From Pirellulaceae bacterium (GTDB lineage Bacteria > Planctomycetota > Planctomycetia > Pirellulales > Pirellulaceae): a stretch of 64,000 nucleotides of DNA. A program made the position numbers and the translations under genes. The notes below the pieces were generated by a model. It did no database searches. It worked only from the letters and a program-made list of their open reading frames with translations, and had not been told where the DNA came from. The DNA is taken from the NCBI GenBank assembly GCA_018402565.1, contig JAGYIQ010000004.1:62001-126000 (forward strand), in the 5' to 3' direction. This document shows, one piece after another, positions 1-8,391 of this stretch; the stretch's first letter is position 1; each line of letters begins with the position of its first letter.

Positions 1-220
1 GGGGGTCCAGCCCGAGGTCGTCGTGCAAACCGTCGCCCGCCCGAACCTGGATGGACCAACGAACAATGGACAGGCAACCAGCGGTGAAACCGCAGCAGAC
101 ACGGTCTTGGAAGCAGCGATCCGCCGCTTCACCCAACAAGCCCAGTTTCAACCAAGCGTTCCAGCCCCAACCGTGAGTTCTCGCGACAGCGACTCGACTT
201 ACTCGCGGTCGCCGAACTGA
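1..220 (+). CDS. C-terminal end of an unidentified protein (partial, enters from the left edge)
   Basis: An open frame is already running at the left edge in frame 2 and ends at TGA 218-220, so this is probably the last ~72 residues of a gene that begins outside the window. The visible part is hydrophilic (Q, T, S, P, D) and contains no domain I recognise; a short stretch reading TVLEAAIRRF could be an amphipathic helix. Its last 22 bases overlap the tail of the convergent gene at 199-1305. An internal GTG at 23 is possible as a start but unlikely. The coding assignment rests only on frame openness and reasonable composition, so confidence is moderate to low. Confidence 0.4.
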   Translation, partial: GVQPEVVVQTVARPNLDGPTNNGQATSGETAADTVLEAAIRRFTQQAQFQPSVPAPTVSSRDSDSTYSRSPN

Positions 221-1305
221 AACGAGCCGGGATCAAAGCCCGGGGGCAAGTCGCCGCCAGGAAAATCCCCATCGCCAAACCCACCCGGTGGGAAATCACC
301 GCCTGGTGGAAAGTCGCCACCCGGTGCACCGCCAGGGAACCCACCGCCGACGCCGGGCAAACCTTGCACCGCACCGGCGCCCTGCTCAACGGCCTTGCGC
401 AACGGCGAGGTCAAAGCGCCGAAGAACTTGCCCAGCACCTTGCCGCTGTTGACGTTCTGCATGTTCACCGGCGGAGCAACAGCCGCGGCGTTGCCACCCG
501 CTGGATTGGCCGGCCGAACGGGCGGAGCAAAAGGGTCGTCGCCACCACCAGTTGGCTGGGCAAACGGGTCGTCGCCACCACCGGTTGGTTGGCCGAATGG
601 ATCGTCGCCACCTGCCGCGGCGGGCGGCTGAGCGAAGGCATCGGTCGTCGGAGCCTGGACACTCGGGGCCGGCTTGGGTCGACGCGGCGGGGTTGCCGTG
701 GCGGCTTCCCAACCGGCACCAAACGGCGCGGTTGTGTCACTCAAGGTCGACGGATCCGGCAGGTTCGGCAGCGACGTCGGAGCGACTGGGGGTGGGTCCA
801 GGATGCTGCGGCCCATCTGGGCCAAGATTTCGCTGCGAGGAATGCCGGCCTTGGCCGATCGCAATTCGCCGCGGCGAGCCATCGCGTCGACCCGCGCAGT
901 CTCGATCATCGCTCGCTCATCGCCCTGGATCCGCTGCAAAGCGCGAGCAATGTTGTAGTTTCGCTGGCCGAACTGGAGGGCCTCCAATTCCGCACCCCGA
1001 CGGACACTGGCCGCTGCGGCTTCCGTCAATCCCGTCTTCCACTGAGCCAATCCGCGCAAGTAAAAAATACGTGGATCCTCGACATCATCGCTGACAAAGG
1101 CGTCCAGATCCTGCAGCAGTTCGGCGAATTGCCCGTCGTAATAACGATGAATATTGGCACCGAAGACATGCTCCGAGCGAACGGAGTCGGTCGTCTGTTG
1201 AGCGAATATCGCCGCGGGCAACAGGCCTTCCGTCGCTGCCAAGCCCAAAGACAACCCCAAGCCGATCGCGGCACCCTTCAGTTTGAACATCATGCGTCGT
1301 TGCAT
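199..1305 (-). CDS. Secreted protein with helical N-terminal half and Pro/Gly-rich repeat tail
   Basis: 368 residues. The N-terminus has an apparent Sec signal peptide: basic MQRRMMFKLKG, a hydrophobic GLGLSLGL stretch, and likely cleavage after IFAQQ. Residues ~45-150 look like an alpha-helical TPR-like segment (YLRGLAQWKTGLTEAA, then NIARALQRIQGDERA). The C-terminal 150 residues are low complexity, with an 11-residue unit around DDPFAQPTGGG present three times (33 bp in the DNA, ~515-620) and a DFPPGG repeat near the end. The start is supported by GAGGGA about nine bases upstream of ATG 1305. Probably exported to the periplasm or envelope. No catalytic motif is visible, so a scaffold or binding role is only a guess. 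Confidence 0.7.
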   Translation of the reverse strand: MQRRMMFKLKGAAIGLGLSLGLAATEGLLPAAIFAQQTTDSVRSEHVFGANIHRYYDGQFAELLQDLDAFVSDDVEDPRIFYLRGLAQWKTGLTEAAAASVRRGAELEALQFGQRNYNIARALQRIQGDERAMIETARVDAMARRGELRSAKAGIPRSEILAQMGRSILDPPPVAPTSLPNLPDPSTLSDTTAPFGAGWEAATATPPRRPKPAPSVQAPTTDAFAQPPAAAGGDDPFGQPTGGGDDPFAQPTGGGDDPFAPPVRPANPAGGNAAAVAPPVNMQNVNSGKVLGKFFGALTSPLRKAVEQGAGAVQGLPGVGGGFPGGAPGGDFPPGGDFPPGGFGDGDFPGGDLPPGFDPGSFQFGDRE

Positions 1306-1554
1306 CTGGCAAATCCCTCACAAGTGAACTTGGTAGCTGGTGAATCGTTGTAGCTGGCTGGATTTCTTCGAGACGGCGTCTCCCCGGGACCCACGCCGTC
1401 GGGCCTGAACCGACCCATTGTAATCGCTAAAAAACCGGCAAACACCCCGGCTTCACAGGTTCCACCCCAGTCGGCCGCCTGCCGGGCCCGGACTTGCCGA
1501 ATATGCGGGCAACCCGACCGACCACAGGCCCGCCAATGCAGCAGATCGCCCCTT

Positions 1555-1610
1555 CCTGGCGATCGTTGCTCGCCGATCATTACGCGCCGATCGTTACGCG
1601 CCGATCGTTA
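1555..1610. repeat. 14-bp tandem array directly after the glmM-like stop codon
   Basis: About 3.8 units of a 14-bp repeat (CGCGCCGATCGTTA on the plus strand) end two bases from the TAG stop at 1613-1615 of the minus-strand phosphohexomutase gene. Units 2 and 3 are identical and unit 1 differs slightly. The array occupies the right end of the 307-bp gap between the secreted-protein start (1305) and the phosphohexomutase stop. I see nothing else recognisable in 1306-1554. Confidence 0.8.
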
Positions 1611-1612
1611 CT

Positions 1613-3034
1613 CTAGGTCGCGGCCGCCACCGCTCCGGCCACTCGGCACAAGTCGGTGGACCGCTCCGCCGAGGTCGATTCGGCCACTGCCCGCACAATC
1701 GGCTCCGTGTTGCTGGGGCGGATCAACAGCCAAGCGTCGTCCCAATCCAGCCGAAGTCCGTCCATCCGCGAGGCTCGGGCGTCGGGAAAGTGGGCTTCCA
1801 AACGATCGAACAGGGCGGCGAACCCGGCGTTCGCCTGTTCCGGCCCGACCGAAATCGTCGTCTTGCGGATCTCGTAACGCGGCAATTGGGCCACCAATCC
1901 ACTGATCGGCAGGCCCGAGGCGGCCATCGCATCCAGCACCTGAGCCATGCCGACGAAGCTGTCGCGCACGTAGCCCACACGCGGGTCGATCGGCCCCCCG
2001 CTGCCCTCGCCGCCGTACACCGCCTGCTCCGCCAGCATCCGATCCGTCACGTTGGCCTCCCCCACTTTGCTCAAGTGGCACGGCACCCCGAATCGCTCGG
2101 CAATGTCCAACGTCAGCCGACTGGACGAGCAGTTTGTGACGACCGGCCCCAGCGGCAAGCCCGCCGCCTTGCGACTGGCCAGTGCATGTTGCAGGGTCAA
2201 CGCCAGCGTGTATTCCTCGCCGATGTACTGGCCTTGCTCGTCGATGATCGCCAACCGATCCGCGTCGGGGTCCTGGCAAAACACGGCTTGCGCGTCGTAC
2301 TGCTGAGCCATCTGCGTGACCCCCGCCAAGTTGTCGGCCGTCGGTTCGGGGCGATGCGCAAACTGACCGTCCGGGGTCTCGCCCAGGATCGTGAACTCGC
2401 ACCCCAACGCCTCCAACAAGCGGCGGCCCAACAGGCTGCCGCAGGCATGATTGGAATCCAAGACCACGCGGAACCGAGCGGCGCGGATGCGAGCCACATC
2501 GACGGTCGCCAGGACCGCGGCCAGATGAGCGGAGGTGGTGTCCTCCAGCACATGCCGCTGACCAAGGGCATTGTACTCCTGCCACGGAAACTGACCCGCT
2601 TCGTAAGCCGCCAGCACCTCCAGGCCCGCGGTCGCTGGAATCACGCGGCCGTCCGACCCGAACAGCTTCAAGCCGTTGTAGGGCGGTGGATTGTGAGAAG
2701 CGGAGATCTGCACCGCCCCCGCCGCTTGTTGGTCGCGGACCAGCACGCCGACCGTGGGTGTCGCCGCCAGATCGGCCACCAAGACGTCGATGCCACAGGC
2801 CGCTAGGGTACTGGAGACGACCTCCAACACCATCGGCCCCGATTCGCGACCGTCGCGGCCCACCACCACTCGCAGTCGCTCGCCGCCCGAGGCCAAGGCC
2901 CGCAGCCGTTGGGCATAGGCCGCCACATACCGCATAACCGTCACGGGCGTCAGACTGGAGCCGACCAGGCCTCTCAGGCCCGAGACACTGATGATCGGCT
3001 GCGCTGAGGCGGCTGAATCAGACGATGAATTCAT
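1613..3034 (-). CDS. Phosphohexomutase, GlmM/ManB family (phosphoglucosamine or phosphomannomutase)
   Basis: 473 residues from ATG 3034; the open frame continues to 3142, but the extra 36 residues are Arg-rich and unlike the family. All four alpha-D-phosphohexomutase signatures are present: catalytic SASHNP at residues 111-116 (phosphoserine S113), metal loop DPDADR at 255-260, sugar loop GGEGSGG at 341-347, and phosphate loop RPSNTEP near the C-terminus. The enzyme interconverts hexose 6- and 1-phosphates in the cytoplasm. GEGSGG fits phosphoglucosamine or archaeal-type phosphomannose mutases better than classical PGM, but substrate cannot be fixed from sequence. It diverges from a second mutase at 3232, and both could supply sugar nucleotides for envelope polysaccharides. 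Confidence 0.85.
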   Translation of the reverse strand: MNSSSDSAASAQPIISVSGLRGLVGSSLTPVTVMRYVAAYAQRLRALASGGERLRVVVGRDGRESGPMVLEVVSSTLAACGIDVLVADLAATPTVGVLVRDQQAAGAVQISASHNPPPYNGLKLFGSDGRVIPATAGLEVLAAYEAGQFPWQEYNALGQRHVLEDTTSAHLAAVLATVDVARIRAARFRVVLDSNHACGSLLGRRLLEALGCEFTILGETPDGQFAHRPEPTADNLAGVTQMAQQYDAQAVFCQDPDADRLAIIDEQGQYIGEEYTLALTLQHALASRKAAGLPLGPVVTNCSSSRLTLDIAERFGVPCHLSKVGEANVTDRMLAEQAVYGGEGSGGPIDPRVGYVRDSFVGMAQVLDAMAASGLPISGLVAQLPRYEIRKTTISVGPEQANAGFAALFDRLEAHFPDARASRMDGLRLDWDDAWLLIRPSNTEPIVRAVAESTSAERSTDLCRVAGAVAAAT

Positions 3035-3231
3035 CAAGAAAACCAAACGCGAAAAGGAACCTAGGAATCCGTCGCATCCCCGAGCGGAACGCCGCCGGCG
3101 TCTCTCCCACCCGCTCTTACAGGCTACTCGAAGGAATCGCACCGGACCGTTACTATCATAGCTTGTGACGCGCAGCCGCGTGCACGTCCGCGAACGATTT
3201 TTCGGCGTTTTCCCCGGAGACCTGGCCCATC
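3035..3231. promoter_or_regulatory. Divergent promoter region between two phosphohexomutase genes
   Basis: This 197-bp gap separates two start codons reading outward, so it must carry promoters for both genes. I could not identify convincing -35/-10 elements. A GGAGA lies about 12 bases before ATG 3232 and is the likely ribosome binding site of the rightward gene. No comparable site is visible for the leftward gene. Confidence 0.35.
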
Positions 3232-5061
3232 ATGAGCAGTCAAGCAACAACATCCCCCCGCGTCTCAACTGCCCTGGAGGCCGTGTCGCAAGCGGTCGCA
3301 CAAGGCCACCTGACCGCCGCGGCGGCCGAAAACATCGGCTTGTGGTTGACCGATGCTCGTTATACCGATTACGTCACGCAGGTACTGGAGCACGTCGAAT
3401 CGGGCCAATGGCAAACGTTGGACGATGTTTTCTGGACCGTTATCCCCTTCGGTACCGGCGGGCGACGCGGCAAGATGTACCCGATCGGTTGCAACGCCAT
3501 CAATCATCGCACCATCGGCGAGAGCGCTCAGGGGTTGGCCAATTATCTCAGGCAGATCCACCCGACCGGCGAACTGCGTTTTGCCATCGCCTACGACACG
3601 CGGCACCGCTCGCGCGAGTTCGCCGAACTGTGCTCGGAGATCATGGTGGCCAATGGATTTAAAGTTTTCTTCATTGAACCCTATCGCAGCACGCCGGAAC
3701 TGTCGTTTCTGGTGCGGTACAAACAATGCCACTGCGGCATCATGGTCACCGCCAGTCACAACCCGCCGTCGGACAATGCCGTCAAAGTTTATTGGTCCAC
3801 CGGCGGGCAACTCGTCCCCCCACACGACAAGGGCGTCATCCAACAGGTGATGCAGGTGCAACAGATCCAGCAGGCCAACTTCGCTGCGGCGTTGGCGGCC
3901 GGCCAGATCGAAATGGTCGGTCCAGAAACGGACGAGGCCCTGTTGCAGGCACACCTGGCATTCAACTACCCCGGCCCGCGCGACCTCCGCGTGATCTACT
4001 CGCCACTGCACGGGGTCGGCGAATTCAACGTGGCCTCGCTGTTGGATCGCTGTGGCTTCCAACAAGTCGAGATCTACGAACCGCATCGCCAGCCCTCGGG
4101 CGACTTCCCCAACGTTCCCGGCAACGTTTCGAACCCAGAAAATCCCCAAGTCTTCGACGCCATCATCGAGCACGCCCAGCAACACGGCGGCGACTTGATC
4201 CTGGCGACCGACCCGGACTGCGATCGCATGGGAGCCGCCACCCCACTGACGTGGGAACCCGGCGCGGCCTGGGGTACCCTGACTGGCAATCAATTGGGCG
4301 CATTGCTGATCGACTACACCTTGGGACGCATGCAGGCGGCCGGAACGCTGACGCCCGAGCATTACACGATCACGACCCTGGTCACGTCGCTCTTGGGCAA
4401 ACGCATCACCGAGAGTTACGGGGCGACCTGTCATAACAACAACTTGGTCGGTTTCAAGTGGATCGGCAGCGTGATCGACCAGGTCGGCGCGGACCATTTT
4501 GTACTGGGGACGGAAGAATCGTACGGCTACTTGGCCGGCACTTACGCCCGAGACAAAGACGGCGTGATCGCCTGCCTGCTGATGTGCCTGTTGACCGCCC
4601 AATGCAAAGCCGAGGGGGTCACGCTGCACCAGCGTTTGGAGCAACTGTACTTGAAGTACGGCTACCACGCCGAGCACACGATCAGCATCTTCATGCACGG
4701 CTCCGACGGCATGCGGCGAATGACCGCTCTGATGGCCGGCCTGCGACAAAACCCACCCGCGAGTCTGGCGGGCAAGAACACGCTGCGGATCCGCGACTAC
4801 GAGAACCTGCAGATCTTGCAAGCCGGCCAAGACCCGCAGCCCCTGGACGGACCCCGCGGCGACTTGGTGATCTTCGACTTCGACGAGGAGGGAAACCAAA
4901 TCGCGATCCGCCCCAGTGGCACGGAGCCGAAGGTCAAGTTCTACATGTTTTACTATGAACCGCCCACCAGCGAGCCGACGAACGACCAGGCCCGCGCGGC
5001 TGGTCAACGCTTCTTCCTCAATGCGGAAAAAGAACTGCGAGCCATCGCCGATGCGGTCTAG
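3232..5061 (+). CDS. Phospho-sugar mutase, PgcA/PGM2 type
   Basis: 609 residues, the usual length of the PGM2/PgcA branch of the phosphohexomutase superfamily. Signatures are TASHNPP at 173-179 (catalytic S175), DPDCDR at 327-332 for the metal, GTEESYGY around 425 for sugar recognition, and RPSGTEPK around 560 for phosphate. The N-terminal FGTGGRRGKM loop at 73-82 is typical of this branch. It probably interconverts glucose 1- and 6-phosphate (or mannose phosphates) in the cytoplasm, feeding glycogen and nucleotide-sugar synthesis. It starts at ATG 3232, 197 bp from the divergent GlmM-type gene. The next gene (5142) follows after 80 bp on the same strand and may be co-transcribed. Confidence 0.88.
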   Translation: MSSQATTSPRVSTALEAVSQAVAQGHLTAAAAENIGLWLTDARYTDYVTQVLEHVESGQWQTLDDVFWTVIPFGTGGRRGKMYPIGCNAINHRTIGESAQGLANYLRQIHPTGELRFAIAYDTRHRSREFAELCSEIMVANGFKVFFIEPYRSTPELSFLVRYKQCHCGIMVTASHNPPSDNAVKVYWSTGGQLVPPHDKGVIQQVMQVQQIQQANFAAALAAGQIEMVGPETDEALLQAHLAFNYPGPRDLRVIYSPLHGVGEFNVASLLDRCGFQQVEIYEPHRQPSGDFPNVPGNVSNPENPQVFDAIIEHAQQHGGDLILATDPDCDRMGAATPLTWEPGAAWGTLTGNQLGALLIDYTLGRMQAAGTLTPEHYTITTLVTSLLGKRITESYGATCHNNNLVGFKWIGSVIDQVGADHFVLGTEESYGYLAGTYARDKDGVIACLLMCLLTAQCKAEGVTLHQRLEQLYLKYGYHAEHTISIFMHGSDGMRRMTALMAGLRQNPPASLAGKNTLRIRDYENLQILQAGQDPQPLDGPRGDLVIFDFDEEGNQIAIRPSGTEPKVKFYMFYYEPPTSEPTNDQARAAGQRFFLNAEKELRAIADAV

Positions 5062-5141
5062 GCCGCCAAGACTCCGACTCCAACTGCCGAACGGCGGAAT
5101 CCACTGGATGAATCGACCCACTAACGCGTCAGGATTCGAAC

Positions 5142-5948
5142 ATGGCACACGAACAAACGACCAGCCCCGAGGCCCAAGCTGCTGGGGGCAACTCCCGCAA
5201 CCCGCTTGAGCCCCGACCGCCACGGATCCCCTTCCGCGTGTCGGTCGCCCTGCTCTGCTGCCTGTCCCTGCTGGTGGTTTTGGCGATCCAAGGGCGTTCC
5301 GCAGCCCAGGACGGGAAGTCACTCGAGGTCGATGAGCCGGCGGGGTCGTTTATCGATCCACCCGCCGTGGTCTGGGACGCCGCCGACGCCACCCAGGATG
5401 CTCGTTGGGAGTTCAAGGACCCGCAGGGATGGCGATTCAGCGATGCGGGCGGTCAACGAGTCCTGAGCCAATTCCTCAAGGCCAGCGACTACCAACCGCC
5501 CCACCGCAGTCCCCTGCACATCGCTTTGTGGAAAGAGGAACAGTTCGACAGCTTCCAGATGGATGTGTGGGTCAAGAGCACCCACAGCGAATACGGCCAT
5601 CGCGATGTGTGCCTGTTCTTTGGCTACGCCGCGCCCGATCGCTTCTACTACGTGCACCTGGCCTCGGAGATGGACGACCGAGCGAACCAGATCTTTGTAG
5701 TGGATGCAGCCGATCGCGTGAAGATCTCCGAGTCGACGACGCCCGGCACGCGGTGGGACGACGACTGGCACCACGTCCGCATCCAGCGCAACCACCACAG
5801 CGGCAAAATCCATGTCTTTTTTGATAACATGGAAAAACCGGTCATGACGGCGGTCCACACCGGCATAGGCGCGGGACAAATCGGCTTCGGATCGTTTGAC
5901 GACACGGCCGATTTCCGGCGACTGGAGATTCGTCGCTGGCAGCCCTAG
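5142..5948 (+). CDS. Membrane-anchored or exported concanavalin-A-fold (DUF1080/LamG-like) protein
   Basis: 268 residues. A hydrophilic N-terminal tail of ~32 residues precedes one hydrophobic segment (VSVALLCCLSLLVVLAIQG, ~34-52), which is either an uncleaved signal anchor or a late signal peptide. The rest is a beta-rich domain with features of the ConA-like lectin/glucanase fold: FDSFQMDVWVKS, RFYYVHLA, WHHVRIQR, and a terminal FGSFDDTADFRRLEIR strand. This matches planctomycete DUF1080-type proteins thought to act on or bind carbohydrates outside the cytoplasm. No catalytic residue can be named. Its TAG stop at 5946-5948 is the first three bases of a heptamer repeat array. Confidence 0.65.
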   Translation: MAHEQTTSPEAQAAGGNSRNPLEPRPPRIPFRVSVALLCCLSLLVVLAIQGRSAAQDGKSLEVDEPAGSFIDPPAVVWDAADATQDARWEFKDPQGWRFSDAGGQRVLSQFLKASDYQPPHRSPLHIALWKEEQFDSFQMDVWVKSTHSEYGHRDVCLFFGYAAPDRFYYVHLASEMDDRANQIFVVDAADRVKISESTTPGTRWDDDWHHVRIQRNHHSGKIHVFFDNMEKPVMTAVHTGIGAGQIGFGSFDDTADFRRLEIRRWQP

Positions 5949-6530
5949 AGCGTAGGGCTTAGAGCGTAGGGCGTAGAGGTACACCAGCAGCCCTCTGCTG
6001 GTTTGGGCCTAGCGAGTAGCGAGTAGCGAGTAGAGCGTAGAGCGTAGAGCGTAGGGCGTATTGAAAATTGAAAATTGAAAATGTAAGGAAAAGTGAAAAG
6101 TGAAGAAGTGAAAAGTGAAGAGTGAGAGTGAAAGTGAAGGGCATGAAGTAAAGGGCATTGCCCTACGCGATTACGGCAGCCATACGCGGCCACAACCACC
6201 AGCAGCAGCCACTGACCGCAACCACTGACCAGCAACCACTGACCACCACTAACCACCAACCACCAACCACCAACCACCAACCACTGACCACTGACCACTG
6301 ACCACTGACCACTGACCACTAACCACTAACCACTAACCACTAACCACTAACCACTAACCACTAACCACTAACCACTAACCACTAACCACTAACCACTAAC
6401 CACTAACCACTAACCACTAACCACTAACCACTAACCACTAACCACTAACCACTAACCACTAACCACTAACCACTAACCACTAACCACTAACCACTAACCA
6501 CTAACCACTAACCACTAACCACTAACCACT
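5946..6530. repeat. Long mosaic heptanucleotide tandem array (STRR-like)
   Basis: Nearly the whole gap between the gene ending at 5948 and dinB (start 6555) consists of seven-base tandem units. In order these are TAGAGCG/TAGGGCG variants (5946-5979), a 31-bp palindromic core (5978-6008), GCGAGTA x3 and GAGCGTA x3 (to ~6060), TTGAAAA x3, AGTGAAA-type units to ~6140, a less regular stretch, CCACCAA and CCACTGA units from ~6240, then about 30 near-perfect CCACTAA units to ~6530. The first unit supplies the stop codon of the upstream gene. Seven-base arrays resemble the STRR families described in heterocystous cyanobacteria. The frame on the minus strand (VVSGQW...) is a translation artefact. Confidence 0.95.
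5978..6008 (+). repeat. 31-bp palindromic core element, left copy
   Basis: A 31-bp segment whose centre is an 8-bp hairpin (ACCAGCAG, loop CCCT, CTGCTGGT at 5983-6002) is flanked on both sides by heptamer units. The identical 31 bp recurs in inverted orientation at 8419-8449, also flanked by GGGCGTA units, so core plus flanking heptamers behave as one dispersed element. Confidence 0.85.
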
Positions 6531-6554
6531 GACCAAACTCAGGAGTAACGCTTG

Positions 6555-7052
6555 ATGTCGATCGCAATCGAAGGTTTGATTTACGGCTTCCGCAAGAACA
6601 TGGACTACGCGGCCAAGTTGGTCGCCGATCTTTCGGAGGACCAAATGATCGCGCAACCGTCGGGCAGTGCGGCGGTGGCCAACCATCCGGCGTGGGTCTT
6701 GAGCCACTTGAATGTGTACTTGCCCATCATGGAGGCCCTGATCGAAGGGCGAGCGTTCGAGGATCCGAAAACTCATGAGTTCGGCATGCAGTCCAAGCCA
6801 GAATTGGACCGGAGTCGCTATGCGGCGAAAGACAGCCTGATCACCGAGTACCTGAACGGTCACGAACGCGTGATCGACAAGCTGCGAGCCGGCGGACCAG
6901 CCGCTTTGGAACTGCCCACGTCGCTGGAGCGCTGGCAGCCACTGATGCCACAGGTCGGCATCGTCCTGCCCTACTTGATGTTGGTGCACGAGAACACCCA
7001 CTTGGGCCAGCTCAGCGCCTGGCGCCGCATCCTGGGTCTGCCCGCCGTTTAA
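6555..7052 (+). CDS. DinB-like (DfsB/YfiT fold) putative metal-dependent protein
   Basis: 165 residues. ATG 6555 is preferred to TTG 6552 because AGGAG lies at 6541-6545, nine bases upstream. It belongs to the DinB four-helix superfamily: an early helix GLIYGFRKNMDYAAKL, then NHPAWVLSHL with a conserved His, and near the C-terminus VHENTHLGQLSAWRR, which carries the HxxxH typical of the metal site. Family members include bacillithiol transferases and DNA-damage-induced proteins of unknown activity; the exact function here is unknown. It is probably cytoplasmic, with no signal peptide. It sits alone between two repeat arrays, facing convergent pyrF. The start codon is about 25 bp from the last CCACTAA unit, so its promoter must lie in or very near the heptamer array. 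Confidence 0.75.
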   Translation: MSIAIEGLIYGFRKNMDYAAKLVADLSEDQMIAQPSGSAAVANHPAWVLSHLNVYLPIMEALIEGRAFEDPKTHEFGMQSKPELDRSRYAAKDSLITEYLNGHERVIDKLRAGGPAALELPTSLERWQPLMPQVGIVLPYLMLVHENTHLGQLSAWRRILGLPAV

Positions 7053-7065
7053 GCTCGGCTGGCAC

Positions 7066-7149
7066 GGCACAGTTCTCACGGCACAGTTCTCACGGCACGC
7101 GCGGCTTGCCTCGTATGGCTTGGCTCGCGCGGCTTGGCACGTGCGGCTT
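7066..7149. repeat. 14-bp tandem array downstream of dinB-like gene
   Basis: Six units of 14 bp follow the dinB-like stop (7050-7052) after 13 bases. Two identical GGCACAGTTCTCAC units are followed by four diverged units ending in GGCTT (for example GGCACGCGCGGCTT). The array lies between the convergent dinB-like and pyrF genes. Confidence 0.85.
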
Positions 7150-7200
7150 GGTATAACTCCGGCGCGTCCCGCGGTCGTCCCCGTTCGAGGGCGGTGTCGG

Positions 7201-8136
7201 TCAGAGATTTCCGGCCGGCGTGTCGGCCCGGAGTTGTTCGTTGGCCAGAACGGTGGCTTGCCGCACGGCGTCCACCCATTGGTGGCTGCGATCGGCGGGG
7301 TCGAAGGCGTAGAGGATCGCTCGTGAGCTGTTGACGATCGCGCCCAGGCCGTCGGGATGGAAGCCACCCGCGGTGTCGGCCGCGGAGCCGCCCTGTGCGC
7401 CGAAGCCCGGGATCAGCAACCAACAGCGGGGCATTACCGACCTCAAGGCTTGCAGTTGCGCCGGATAGGTCGCACCGACCACCGCGCCGATCTCGCACAG
7501 GCCGTCGCCATCGATCTCTGCGGCCGGTTCGCGGGATAACCGATCGAGGTGCTGGGCGACGCACTGGTACAGGGTCGTCGGATCGGCTCCGTGCGGGAGT
7601 TCGCCACCCGTCACCGCCAAATCCTGAAAGTCGCCGCTGCCAGGATTGGACGTTTTGACCAAGACGAACACCCCAGCCTGGCGGGCCCGAGCGACCTGCA
7701 GGAACGGCTGCAGGGTATCGACCCCGAGGTACGGATTGACCGTCAAACTGTCCATGCCCCAAGCACTGGTGGCCCCCAGATACGCGGCGGCGTAGGCCTG
7801 GGCGGTCGTGCCAATATCGCCGCGCTTGCCGTCGCCGATCACGATTAACTGTTTCTCACGAGCGTAGCGGACGACGTCGGCCAAGGCCTGCATGCCAGCT
7901 GGGCCCAATTCCTCGAAGAAGGCCAACTGTGGCTTGACCGCCGGAACCAAGTCAGCCACCACATCGATCACCCAACAGCAGTACTCGCGGAACGCCTGGG
8001 CTTGATCCCACTCCGTCCCCGTCACAAGCGACTCGTAGGTCTTTGGCAACAGCGATAACCGCGGATCCAGTCCCACGACCAAGGGCGACCGAGTCCGTCG
8101 GATCGCGGAATTCAAGCGTTGACTAAAGTTTTCCAT
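7201..8136 (-). CDS. pyrF: Orotidine 5'-phosphate decarboxylase (type 2)
   Basis: 311 residues from ATG 8136, preceded by AAGGAAG a few bases upstream; a GTG directly before it is less likely. The enzyme decarboxylates OMP to UMP, the last step of de novo pyrimidine synthesis. Diagnostic segments are the N-terminal VVGLDPRL, AVKPQLAFFEELG with the phosphate-proximal Lys at 68, and the catalytic DGKRGDIGTTA block at 102-112 (D-K-D array). Length and DGKRGDIG place it in the PyrF type 2 group (subfamily with ~270-310 residues). Cytoplasmic. It is a single gene with no operon partners; its upstream region is filled with hairpin repeats. Confidence 0.93.
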   Translation of the reverse strand: MENFSQRLNSAIRRTRSPLVVGLDPRLSLLPKTYESLVTGTEWDQAQAFREYCCWVIDVVADLVPAVKPQLAFFEELGPAGMQALADVVRYAREKQLIVIGDGKRGDIGTTAQAYAAAYLGATSAWGMDSLTVNPYLGVDTLQPFLQVARARQAGVFVLVKTSNPGSGDFQDLAVTGGELPHGADPTTLYQCVAQHLDRLSREPAAEIDGDGLCEIGAVVGATYPAQLQALRSVMPRCWLLIPGFGAQGGSAADTAGGFHPDGLGAIVNSSRAILYAFDPADRSHQWVDAVRQATVLANEQLRADTPAGNL

Positions 8137-8189
8137 CACTGGCTTCCTTGCTACCTTTACATTCTATCTATTTTTTACGTTAAATCATG

Positions 8190-8343
8190 TTCAGCGGGAC
8201 TCGGACTCGACGCAGCGGGACTCGGATTTGAGTTTTTTTTCGAGTATGAGTACGAAGCCCGCTGCGAGGCTCGGACTCAGGGCTGCGGGACTCGGACTCG
8301 AGTTTTTTTTCGAGTACGAGTACGAGTACGAAGCCCGCTGCGA
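8190..8343. repeat. Two tandem hairpin elements with central T-runs upstream of pyrF
   Basis: Two related copies read GACTCGGACTCGAG, T8, then CGAGTACGAGTACGAAG, enclosed by GC-rich arms. In copy 1 the arms GCAGCGGG (8212-8219) and CCCGCTGC (8258-8265) pair perfectly. Copy 2 (8281-8342) has an imperfect left arm and one extra GAGTAC hexamer. Similar GAGTAC-rich hairpins recur in planctomycete genomes. They lie between the pyrF start and the end of the gene at 8458-9024. The 321-bp gap 8137-8457 holds only these hairpins and the heptamer element; no gene is seen. Confidence 0.8.
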
Positions 8344-8391
8344 CATGGAATCCTCCGGTCGCGGGTTCACGAAACGCTCGACGCTCCCCCC

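Noticed and set aside
5126..5146. tRNA T-loop-like GTTCGAATCC on the minus strand
   Set aside because: The flanking bases do not form a T-stem and no acceptor or anticodon stem can be found.
3265..5322. 685-residue minus-strand frame antisense to the PgcA-type gene
   Set aside because: GC-rich codon-bias shadow; the plus-strand gene has all family motifs. The same applies to long antisense frames at 38478-40028, 44030-45370, 47931-49409 and 57709-59085.
5945..6319. Minus-strand frame of 124 residues rich in VVSGQW
   Set aside because: It is the translation of heptamer repeats; a period of seven gives a seven-residue peptide repeat in every open frame.
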